Assembly (NCBI GenBank): GCA_024232355.1
Contig: JAAEPW010001230.1
Location: 62,001 to 126,000, forward strand
Direction of reading: 5' to 3'
DNA: 64,000 nucleotides
DNA from: Chloroflexota bacterium
GTDB taxonomy: Bacteria > Chloroflexota > Anaerolineae > B4-G1
The notes under the pieces are model-generated. The model searched no databases. It saw nothing but the letters and a program-made list of their open reading frames with translations, and had not been told where the DNA came from. Below are positions 38,053 to 46,500 of this stretch, piece by piece. Numbering within the stretch: the first letter of the stretch is position 1; the number at the start of each line of letters is the position of its first letter. The position numbers and the translations under genes are program-made.

Positions 38053-40617
38053 ATGACGACAAAATCCGAATTGGAACAACGAGTAGTCGAACTTGAAGCA
38101 GCACAGGTCAGGTCTGATATGTTGTACCAGATCAGCCGCGATTTGAATATGGCCCGTGACACGAGTGAATTGCTCCAAGTTCTGGCCCGGCCTGCTCTGG
38201 ATGCCGGAACACAGAGAGCGACATTGTGGTACATTGAGCGGGACCAAGCCGGTAAACCAGAATGGATCAAACTCGTCGCGCACTGGGAACATACGGGAGA
38301 ATTATATGAGCATGTAGGCGTGCATTACTATGTGCCCGAATTTCACCTAGCAGGTTTGTGGTTGAGCAGTAAGGATAAACCACTGCTCATCAGCGATACG
38401 TCTATTGATGATCGAGTGATTGAAACGGCCAGGAAAACGTATGCCGAGATGAACACCCAGGCTACAGCTATCTTACCACTGGTCCAAGCTGGTCATCGCG
38501 TAGGGCTTTTCACTTTTAACTGGACTGAAACACGCGAATTCGGTGAACAGGAAGTGGCCCTTTACCAGGCATTGGTTGATTTGGTTGCCCCAACCGTAGC
38601 CGCTCACCGGCTGGCCCAAGATGCCCGTGCCAAAGCTGAAGAACTAGCTGTACTGAACGAGTTGAGTACAGCACTCACCACCCGCCTCACTGTGGACGAG
38701 GTGTTGAAAGAGGCGTATCAGCAAGCCTCGCGCTTGATAGATACGACCAACTTTTTCATCGCCCTTTATAACGCGGATAGACGTGAGGTCGTCTTCCCCC
38801 TCTTTACCGATTCGGAAGCTGATCGAGAGATCCCCGTCTTGTCTGTGGATAAAGGTCTTACCGGTTACATCATCCGCAACCGCACGAGTCTGCTCTTTGA
38901 GCAGGATGTGCGCACCCAGCAGGAGGCAATGGGTGTCCCACTCGTTGGAGATGAACCTCAATCGTGGCTGGGTGTGCCGATGATCATCGGTGACCAGGTG
39001 TTGGGAGTGATGGTGGTCCAGAGTTACACTAGGCCTCGTTTCTACGGCAAACCTGAGCAGGCATTACTGATGGCTATCGCCAGCCAGACAGCTATCGCCC
39101 TCCAGAATGCTCGCTTGTTTGAAGAGACCGAAAATCGAGCCAAACAGATGGCGGCAGTCAACCGCATTGCCAAAGTCACCAGTGCTACTCTGGACCTGGA
39201 CGATCTGGCCGAGATGATATATCAGGAGGTCACATCCACTTTTAAGGCCGACGCCTTTTTTATCTCTCTTTACGATCAAGACACGAATCAAGTTGATGTT
39301 CGCTTGCTGGTAGACGAGGGGGTTCGGGCAACTCCAAGGCAAGGTCCTTTGGGGGGACTCACAGAAATCGTCGTCACTGAGAAACAACCTCTGATCATTC
39401 GTAATGAAGAGGAACTGGATCGCATGTTGTCGAGGGCACGGTTAACGGGAAGCGGTAAGGCACCCGAGTCTTGGCTGGGAGCACCAATGATGATCGGCGA
39501 ACGGGTGATTGGCGTCATCAGTGTGCAGGCGTACCGTTCCTACGCTTGGGACCAAGAGGACGAAGAACTCCTCTTTACCATTACCGATCAGATGGCCGTG
39601 GCCATTGAAAATGCCCGGCTGTTCGAAGAATCCCGTTCTCGAGCCCAAGAGATGACCGTGTTAAATGAACTAGGCCAAGCACTCACCGCTCACCTCAGTG
39701 TGGAGCAAGTGTTGCACGAGACCTACCGACAAGCTTCTCGCTTACTAGACACCACCAATTTCGCTATCGGACTCTATGAACCGGAAAAAGACGAGATTGT
39801 CCTTACACTTTCCATCACCGAATCCAAGATTGACGAACGGATAATCACCATCCCCGCAAGTCAAGGTGTCGTGGGACATATCGTGCGCACTCGTACTGGC
39901 GTGCTCATCGAAACAGACTTGGCCAAGTGGCAAGCGGAAACAGGGGTTGAAATGGTTGGACAACCTGCGCTCTCATGGTTGGGCGTGCCGCTGATTGTGG
40001 GCGATCGGTTTCTGGGAGTGATGGATGTTCAGAGTTTCACTACGTCAAGTCTTTATGACAAGCACCATCAAGAATTGTTCACTCTTATTGGTAATCAGGT
40101 AGCTATTGCCCTGCAAAATGCCCAGATGGTGGAAACTCTTGAGCAAAGGATACAAGAGCGCACGGCAGAGTTGCGCCAAAGCCTCCAAGAGCAGGAACAA
40201 CTGCAACAACAAGTCATTGATGCGCAAAAGCAGACGCTCAAGGAACTCTCTACGCCCATTATTCCCATTATGGAGCACATTATCGTGATGCCCTTGATCG
40301 GCAGCATCGATACGATGCGGGCCAGGGACGTCACCCGCAGCTTGTTGGCGGGAGTCAGAAAGCACCAAGCCAAGGTAGTGATTTTGGACATTACCGGCGT
40401 GCCTATCGTGGATAGCGGCGTGGCGGGTTATTTGAACAGAACGATTCAGGCAGCACGGTTAAAGGGGGCACACACCATCGTCACGGGTATCTCTGAGGCC
40501 GTGGCCGAAACCATCGTCGAGTTGGGAATTGACTGGACCGGCATCGAAACACTCCCGGATTTACGGATGGGATTGCGCGCTGCACTGGCTCGGCTCGGTC
40601 GGCGAATTAGAGGGTAG
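38053..40617 (+). CDS. Quadruple-GAF-STAS sensor, array member 5
   Basis: 854 residues. GAF 1 (~20-195) is very close to that of member 4 along its whole length (ISRDLNMARDTSELLQVLAR). GAF 2 (~200-360, LNELSTALTTRLTVDEVLKE), GAF 3 (~375-530, VNRIAKVTSATLDLDDLAEM) and GAF 4 (~540-700, LNELGQALTAHLSVEQVLHE) follow, then a coiled coil and STAS (~733-854) with Ser in PIVDSGVAGYLNRTI. Members 4 and 5 look like a tandem duplication in which member 5 gained or member 4 lost two GAF units. GAF 3 is closest to GAF 2 of the next gene. Confidence 0.87.
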   Translation: MTTKSELEQRVVELEAAQVRSDMLYQISRDLNMARDTSELLQVLARPALDAGTQRATLWYIERDQAGKPEWIKLVAHWEHTGELYEHVGVHYYVPEFHLAGLWLSSKDKPLLISDTSIDDRVIETARKTYAEMNTQATAILPLVQAGHRVGLFTFNWTETREFGEQEVALYQALVDLVAPTVAAHRLAQDARAKAEELAVLNELSTALTTRLTVDEVLKEAYQQASRLIDTTNFFIALYNADRREVVFPLFTDSEADREIPVLSVDKGLTGYIIRNRTSLLFEQDVRTQQEAMGVPLVGDEPQSWLGVPMIIGDQVLGVMVVQSYTRPRFYGKPEQALLMAIASQTAIALQNARLFEETENRAKQMAAVNRIAKVTSATLDLDDLAEMIYQEVTSTFKADAFFISLYDQDTNQVDVRLLVDEGVRATPRQGPLGGLTEIVVTEKQPLIIRNEEELDRMLSRARLTGSGKAPESWLGAPMMIGERVIGVISVQAYRSYAWDQEDEELLFTITDQMAVAIENARLFEESRSRAQEMTVLNELGQALTAHLSVEQVLHETYRQASRLLDTTNFAIGLYEPEKDEIVLTLSITESKIDERIITIPASQGVVGHIVRTRTGVLIETDLAKWQAETGVEMVGQPALSWLGVPLIVGDRFLGVMDVQSFTTSSLYDKHHQELFTLIGNQVAIALQNAQMVETLEQRIQERTAELRQSLQEQEQLQQQVIDAQKQTLKELSTPIIPIMEHIIVMPLIGSIDTMRARDVTRSLLAGVRKHQAKVVILDITGVPIVDSGVAGYLNRTIQAARLKGAHTIVTGISEAVAETIVELGIDWTGIETLPDLRMGLRAALARLGRRIRG

Positions 40618-40637
40618 GTGGGGGATTAGGGGAGAAA

Positions 40638-43600
40638 ATGGATATGGCAAGTAAAACCAAAGAACAACTTGCAAACGAACTCGAGCAAGCACTCGACCGA
40701 GTGACCGAATTGGAGAGCTTGAAATCCGAGAGTGAGCGGGCGTTGTCAGACGCACAACGCCGGGCGACTCGGACCGCACTTGTTCATGAGATAGGGCAGC
40801 GGTTGAGCGGCGAGTTACAACTGGACGAGTTGCTGTCGGCCGTTGCGACTATTGTTTGTGACGCTTTTGATTATCCTGGCGTCATGTTGTTACTGCGGGA
40901 TGAGATAACTGAACGCCTCAAGCTCAAGGCGATTGCGGGTGCATGCGGCGATATCTTTCCCCAGGACCTCCAATTTACCGTTGGAGAGGGAATGATTGGA
41001 CACGCGGCGACCACCGGTGAATCTCAAGTCAGTGGTGATGTCAGACAGGATCCTCACTATTTGCAGGGACCATATGAGGATATCCGGTCAGAACTCGCAG
41101 TACCGATCAAGATCAGACAAAAGGTCATCGGTGTGCTCGATTTACAGAGTGATAGACTAAACGCCTTTGATGAGGTCGACGTGACTACTATGGAGGCTCT
41201 CGGCAGTCAAATTGCCACGGCTATAGAAAATGCCCATCTATTCAACGATGCCAGTCGTCGAACTAGACGGCTGGCGATCATTAACCGCATTGCCCAGGCG
41301 GCCAGCGCGACTTTTCGCCTGGACGATTTGATGAAAGTGGTATACGAGCAGATTGAGCCTGTCTTTCAACCTGATTCGTTCTTTATCGCCCTTTACGATA
41401 AAGAGACCAATGAAACGGATTTTTGTTTCCACATTGACGAGGGTATTTGGCAGCCTCGGGTGCGGGTTCCTGTTGGAGGACTCTCTAACATTGTCATCTC
41501 GGAGAAGAAACCCCTGATCATTCGTGATCTTGAAAATGAGCCCAAGTACCAGTCGTTGATGAAGTTGATAGGAACGGGCAGGCCCGCTGCATCCTGGGTG
41601 GGAGCACCACTGTTGATCGGCGAACGGGTATTGGGACTCATTAACGTGCAGTCGTATCGTCCTCATGCCTATACCGAGGGAGATGAACAGTTACTCTTGA
41701 CCATCGCTGACCAGATAGCCGTAGCTCTGGAGAAAACTCGTCTTTTCCAGGAACACGAACGGCAGGTCCAAGAGATGAAGGCCATCAACGAAGTAGGGCA
41801 GGTCATCAGTTCTGTACTGGACCTGGACACGGTGCTTCGCCAGATTGTTGACACTACCAAGGACCGTTTTGGTCATTACTTTGTTAGCATCGCGCTAGTA
41901 GAGGGCGAGCGGTTGAATTTCCGATCTGGAAGTACCATCGGTGATTTGGATACCCGTATTCAGCCAGGTGAAATAGGTGTGAGTCTGAGACAGGGATCCA
42001 GCCTCGTTGCCGAGGCTGTGCGAACCGAACAGCCGGTGCTGGTAAACGATGTCCTCAACGACCCACGGTATTTCGCAATGGAAGAAATACCAGACACCCG
42101 CAGTGAATTGAGCTTGCCCATAAAAGCCAAGGGCCGCGTCATTGGCGTGCTGGATGTGCAAAGTGACCAGCCCTTTGCCTACGATCAAGCCGATGTGGAC
42201 ATTCTTAGTTCCCTGACCCACCAAGCTGGTGTGGCCATTGATAACGCCCGTCTGTTCGAAGAAGCCCTCGCCCGTGCAGAAGAGTCGGCCGTGTTGAAAA
42301 ATTTGGGCCAAGCCCTCACTGCCCGGTTGAGCGTGGAAAAAGTGTTGGAAGAAGCCTATCGAGGCGCTTCACGTCTGATGGATGTCACGACCTTTTCTAT
42401 CGGCCTTTACGATTCAGAAAAGCACGAGATCACTTTTCCGATAACCATCTCCGAATCTGAGGTCGATAGGCAAATCATCGTCATGTCAGCTGACCAGGGT
42501 ATCTCTGGTTACATCATTCGTAACCGCACCAGCGTGCTTTTCAAGGACAATGTGCGTGAGCAACAAGAAGCGATGGGCATCGCAATGGTCGGGGAGGAAC
42601 CTCAGTCGTGGTTGGGAGTACCACTGATGATTGGTGCTAGAGCAGTAGGAGTGATGTCGCTCCAGAGTTTCACTGCCTCTTTTGCCTACAACGAGCATGA
42701 TCTAGAACTGCTGACAAGTATCGCCAGTGCAACGGCTATTGCGCTTCAAAACGCTCACTTGTTTGAAAAGTCAGAGAACGCGTTGGCCGAAGCGGAGAAA
42801 CTTGCTTTGGAACAGATCGTGCTGAATGAATTGGGGCAAGCGCTCACTACCCGTTTGACCGTAGACGAGGCGCAGGAGGAGGCATATAGGCAGGCATCCC
42901 GGTTGATAGATACCACCAACTTTTTCATTGGCCTCTACGATCCAAATGAACACGAGATTACTTTTTCCTTCAATATCTCTGATTCTGAGATAGATCGAGA
43001 GATCGCGGTGATATCTGCGGATGATGGGCTTGCCGGTTATATCGTTCGTAACCGTACCGGCCTGCTCTTTGAGGAGAATGTCACGGAGGGGGTACATGCA
43101 TTGGGAATTGATATCGTTGGTGCAAACGCCCAGTCGTGGCTAGGGGTGCCAATGATCGTCGGTGACAAGGTGTTGGGGGTAATCGCAGTGCAGAGCCACA
43201 CGATCCCCTGCCTCTATGGCAAACACGAGCAAGACCTGCTGTCAGCCGTCGCCAACCAGCTTGGCATTGCTTTGCAAAATGTCCGGTTATTCGAACAAGC
43301 CCAGCGTCGAGTGCGTGAAATGCAAATGCTCCACAGCGTCGCCATCGCGGCTGCTTCAGGGGGTGTGCGGTTCGAGGCGACGCTACAGTCTACGGCTGAA
43401 GCTCTGGGAGCTGAATATGAAGAGGTTCACATAGGGATTGCATTGTTAGATCAGACGACCAGTCGCTTGCATCGTTTGGCCAATTCTGGTTCTTTGCCGA
43501 CGGGCGAGTTCCCCAAGGAAGGTATCCCGGTTGGTAAGGGGGTGATCGGTTGGGTGGTACGGAACGCCGAACCTGCTCTGATACCCGATGTGCACGTTGA

Positions 43601-44306
43601 TTCTCGCTATATCGGGGTTCTTGCAGAGACGCGCTCCGAGTTATGTGTTCCCTTGATTGCGAATGGGGAGGTTATTGGCATCATCAACATCGAGAGCCAT
43701 CGTGTCAATGTTTTTACTGAAGACGATATGCGATTACTGCTCGTGTTGGCCGATAGCTTGGCCGTGCTGGTAGAACGTGCTCAGTTATTTGACAATATGG
43801 AACAGATGGTTGAAGAACGTACGACAGAATTGCGTGATAGTCTCCAAGAGCGTGAGCGGTTGCAAGAAGAGATCATAGAGGCACAGCAACTGGCACTCCA
43901 GGAACTCTCTACACCCGTCATTCCCATTATAAAAGTACCCGAAATGGGCACTATTATAGCAATGCCACTGATTGGCAGCATCGACACAATGCGGGCCAGA
44001 GACATCACACGCGCGTTGCTGGCGGGCATTCGAAAGCATCAGGCCAAGGCTGTGATCTTGGACATTACCGGCGTGCCTATTGTAGACAGTGGCGTGGCGA
44101 GTCACCTGAACAAAACGATTCAAGCGGCGCGCCTCAAGGGCGCGCGTACCATTATCACCGGCATCTCTGAGGATGTGGCAGAGACGATTGTGGATCTGGG
44201 AATTGACTGGGGTGGAATCGAGACCTTGCCCGATTTGCAGACCGGGTTGTTGGTCGCGCTTAGGGGGTTGGGTCTGCGACTGGCGAGGCGGGTATCAAAG
44301 AGGTAA
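40638..44306 (+). CDS. Six-GAF-STAS sensor, array member 6
   Basis: 1222 residues, the largest GAF protein here. Six GAF units occupy roughly 45-200 (HEIGQRLSGELQLDELLSAV), 210-375, 385-540 (NEVGQVISSVLDLDTVLRQI), 550-710, 725-885 (LNELGQALTTRLTVDEAQEE) and 895-1050 (SVAIAAASGGVRFEATLQST). STAS (~1091-1222) has Ser in PIVDSGVASHL. It also carries about five extra residues near its start (IPIIKVPEMGTIIAMPLIG) that only the next gene shares. The last GAF and STAS are close copies of the matching part of member 7. The gap to the next gene is two bases. Confidence 0.87.
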   Translation: MDMASKTKEQLANELEQALDRVTELESLKSESERALSDAQRRATRTALVHEIGQRLSGELQLDELLSAVATIVCDAFDYPGVMLLLRDEITERLKLKAIAGACGDIFPQDLQFTVGEGMIGHAATTGESQVSGDVRQDPHYLQGPYEDIRSELAVPIKIRQKVIGVLDLQSDRLNAFDEVDVTTMEALGSQIATAIENAHLFNDASRRTRRLAIINRIAQAASATFRLDDLMKVVYEQIEPVFQPDSFFIALYDKETNETDFCFHIDEGIWQPRVRVPVGGLSNIVISEKKPLIIRDLENEPKYQSLMKLIGTGRPAASWVGAPLLIGERVLGLINVQSYRPHAYTEGDEQLLLTIADQIAVALEKTRLFQEHERQVQEMKAINEVGQVISSVLDLDTVLRQIVDTTKDRFGHYFVSIALVEGERLNFRSGSTIGDLDTRIQPGEIGVSLRQGSSLVAEAVRTEQPVLVNDVLNDPRYFAMEEIPDTRSELSLPIKAKGRVIGVLDVQSDQPFAYDQADVDILSSLTHQAGVAIDNARLFEEALARAEESAVLKNLGQALTARLSVEKVLEEAYRGASRLMDVTTFSIGLYDSEKHEITFPITISESEVDRQIIVMSADQGISGYIIRNRTSVLFKDNVREQQEAMGIAMVGEEPQSWLGVPLMIGARAVGVMSLQSFTASFAYNEHDLELLTSIASATAIALQNAHLFEKSENALAEAEKLALEQIVLNELGQALTTRLTVDEAQEEAYRQASRLIDTTNFFIGLYDPNEHEITFSFNISDSEIDREIAVISADDGLAGYIVRNRTGLLFEENVTEGVHALGIDIVGANAQSWLGVPMIVGDKVLGVIAVQSHTIPCLYGKHEQDLLSAVANQLGIALQNVRLFEQAQRRVREMQMLHSVAIAAASGGVRFEATLQSTAEALGAEYEEVHIGIALLDQTTSRLHRLANSGSLPTGEFPKEGIPVGKGVIGWVVRNAEPALIPDVHVDSRYIGVLAETRSELCVPLIANGEVIGIINIESHRVNVFTEDDMRLLLVLADSLAVLVERAQLFDNMEQMVEERTTELRDSLQERERLQEEIIEAQQLALQELSTPVIPIIKVPEMGTIIAMPLIGSIDTMRARDITRALLAGIRKHQAKAVILDITGVPIVDSGVASHLNKTIQAARLKGARTIITGISEDVAETIVDLGIDWGGIETLPDLQTGLLVALRGLGLRLARRVSKR

Positions 44307-44308
44307 AC

Positions 44309-46432
44309 ATGGATATGGAAGACAAGACAAAAGAACAACTCGTTGCCGAGTTGGCAGAATTGCGCGCTCAGGTGACCGAGCTAAAAACGGTGGAAATCGA
44401 GTGCAAACGAGCGGAAGAAGAAGCCCAACGGCGAGCGTCTCAAGCTGCGTTGATCTATGATGTGGGGCAACGTGTGAGCGCCAAGCTAGAGTTGGAAACA
44501 CTGTTGTCTGAAGTTGCAACTGCCATCCGTGATGCTTTTGACTATTATGGTGTGATGTTGCTATTGCTTGACAAAGAGAATGGGATCCTAAATCTGCAAG
44601 CCGTTGCAGGTAGCTATATGGGTTCCCTTCCCCAGGATATTCAACTTGCTGTTGGGCAAGGGATGGTCGGGGGCGCGGCGGCGAGCGGCGAGACTCAGAT
44701 CAGTGGTGATGTCAGCCAGGACCCTAATTTTGTGCGGGTTGCAGAGGAGAAAACCCAGTCGGAACTGTCAGTGCCTATCAAGAGCGGGCAAACGGTCATT
44801 GGCGTGCTCGATCTACAGAGCGACGAATTGGATTCCTTTGATGAGATTGACGTGGAGGCTATGGAGGCCCTCAGCGGTCAGATCGCCAATGCCATCGAAA
44901 ATGCCCGCTTATTCGAGGAGGCCCGTATTCACGCTGAGGAACAAGCTGTGTTGAACGAGATGGGCCAGGCGCTCACCGTTTGTCTGAATGTGGAAGAGGT
45001 GATGGTAGAGGCTTATAGAGGCATCACCCGTTTAATGGATATTACTGATTTTACGGTTGGCCTCTATGATCCGGAAAAGCACGAGATTACCTTTATCTTT
45101 AGTACCACCGAGTCTGGGATTGACGAGCAGATCGACGTTCTCTCTGCGGATCAGGGCCTCTCTGGTTACATCGTCCGCAACCGTACCGGTGTGCTTTTTG
45201 AGGACAATGTGCGGGCGCGGCAGGAAGCGATGGGTGTCCCACTCGTCGGAGAGGAATCGCAATCGTGGCTGGGAGTGCCAATGATTGTTGGTGACCGGGT
45301 GCTAGGAGTGATGTTTGTCCAGAATTACAGCAAACCCCGTGTCTATAATCGGCATACCCAGGGCTTGTTGACGTCCGTTGCCAATCAGATGGCCATTGCC
45401 TTGCAGAATGCCCGATTATTCGAACAGGTCCAGCGTCGAGTACGTGAAGTGCAGATGCTCCAAAGTGTTGCTATTGCGGCTGCTTCTGGGGGCGTGCGAT
45501 TTGAAAAGACGCTCCAGTCTACGGCCGAAGCTCTGGGGGATGAGTATGGAGAGGTTCACATAGGGATTGCATTGTTAGATCGGGAAACCAATCGGTTGCA
45601 CCGTTTGGCCAATTCTGGCTCTTTGCCAACAGGCGAGTTCCCCAAGGAGGGCATCCCGGTTGGTGAGGGGGTGATCGGCTGGGTGGTACGGAACGCCGAA
45701 CCCGCTTTGATACCTGATGTGCGTGCTGATTCCCGTTATGTGGGAGTTCTTTCAGGAACGCGCACAGAGTTATGTGTTCCCCTGATTGCGGATGGCCAGG
45801 TTATCGGCATCATTAACATCGAGAGTCATCATGTGAATGCCTTTACACAAGATGATATGCAATTGCTGCTCGCGTTGGCCGACAGCTTGGCTGTGCTTGT
45901 GGAGCGGGCCCGGTTGTTCGACAATATGGAAAAGATGGTCAAAGAACGCACCGCCAAGCTACGTGAGAGCATGGAAGAGCGCGAGCAGTTGCAAGTCGAT
46001 ATTATTGAGGCGCAGAAACAGTCGCTCCGGGAACTCTCCACACCCGTTATTCCGATTATGAATATACCCGGAATGGGTACGATCATCGCAATGCCGTTGA
46101 TCGGCAGCATTGACAGTATGCGGGCCAGGGACATTACGCGCGCGCTGCTGGGAGGAATTCGAAAGCACCAGGCCAAGGTCGTGATCCTGGACATTACTGG
46201 CGTGCCCATTGTAGGCAGCGGTGTGGCGAGCCACTTGAACAAGACGATTCAGGCAGCGCGACTCAAAGGCGCGCGCACGATTCTTACAGGCATCTCGGAC
46301 GTGGTGGCCGAGACAATTGTGGATCTGGGGATTGATTGGAGCGGCATCAAAACGTTGCGTGATTTACAAACAGGATTGATCGTTGCACTGAATGGTATGG
46401 GTATCAAATTAATAGTACCCGGCTCGCGGTAA
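44309..46432 (+). CDS. Triple-GAF-STAS sensor with altered phosphosite context, array member 7
   Basis: 707 residues. GAF 1 (~45-200, DVGQRVSAKLELETLLSEVA), GAF 2 (~210-370, LNEMGQALTVCLNVEEVMVE) and GAF 3 (~385-540, SVAIAAASGGVRFEKTLQST) precede STAS (~577-707). STAS has the five-residue insertion near its start (IPIMNIPGMGTIIAMPLIG) and reads PIVGSGVASHL: the Asp before the phospho-Ser, present in all other copies, is Gly. That may alter kinase recognition. The rest is intact, so this is a changed domain, not a broken one. A weak AGGT precedes the ATG; coupling to member 6 is likely. Confidence 0.87.
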   Translation: MDMEDKTKEQLVAELAELRAQVTELKTVEIECKRAEEEAQRRASQAALIYDVGQRVSAKLELETLLSEVATAIRDAFDYYGVMLLLLDKENGILNLQAVAGSYMGSLPQDIQLAVGQGMVGGAAASGETQISGDVSQDPNFVRVAEEKTQSELSVPIKSGQTVIGVLDLQSDELDSFDEIDVEAMEALSGQIANAIENARLFEEARIHAEEQAVLNEMGQALTVCLNVEEVMVEAYRGITRLMDITDFTVGLYDPEKHEITFIFSTTESGIDEQIDVLSADQGLSGYIVRNRTGVLFEDNVRARQEAMGVPLVGEESQSWLGVPMIVGDRVLGVMFVQNYSKPRVYNRHTQGLLTSVANQMAIALQNARLFEQVQRRVREVQMLQSVAIAAASGGVRFEKTLQSTAEALGDEYGEVHIGIALLDRETNRLHRLANSGSLPTGEFPKEGIPVGEGVIGWVVRNAEPALIPDVRADSRYVGVLSGTRTELCVPLIADGQVIGIINIESHHVNAFTQDDMQLLLALADSLAVLVERARLFDNMEKMVKERTAKLRESMEEREQLQVDIIEAQKQSLRELSTPVIPIMNIPGMGTIIAMPLIGSIDSMRARDITRALLGGIRKHQAKVVILDITGVPIVGSGVASHLNKTIQAARLKGARTILTGISDVVAETIVDLGIDWSGIKTLRDLQTGLIVALNGMGIKLIVPGSR

Positions 46433-46500
46433 TCAAATGACAAAGTTGAATGCATTGCACATCACATCTGGCAGGTTGATGTTTGGTTCGGGAGGTAGAG

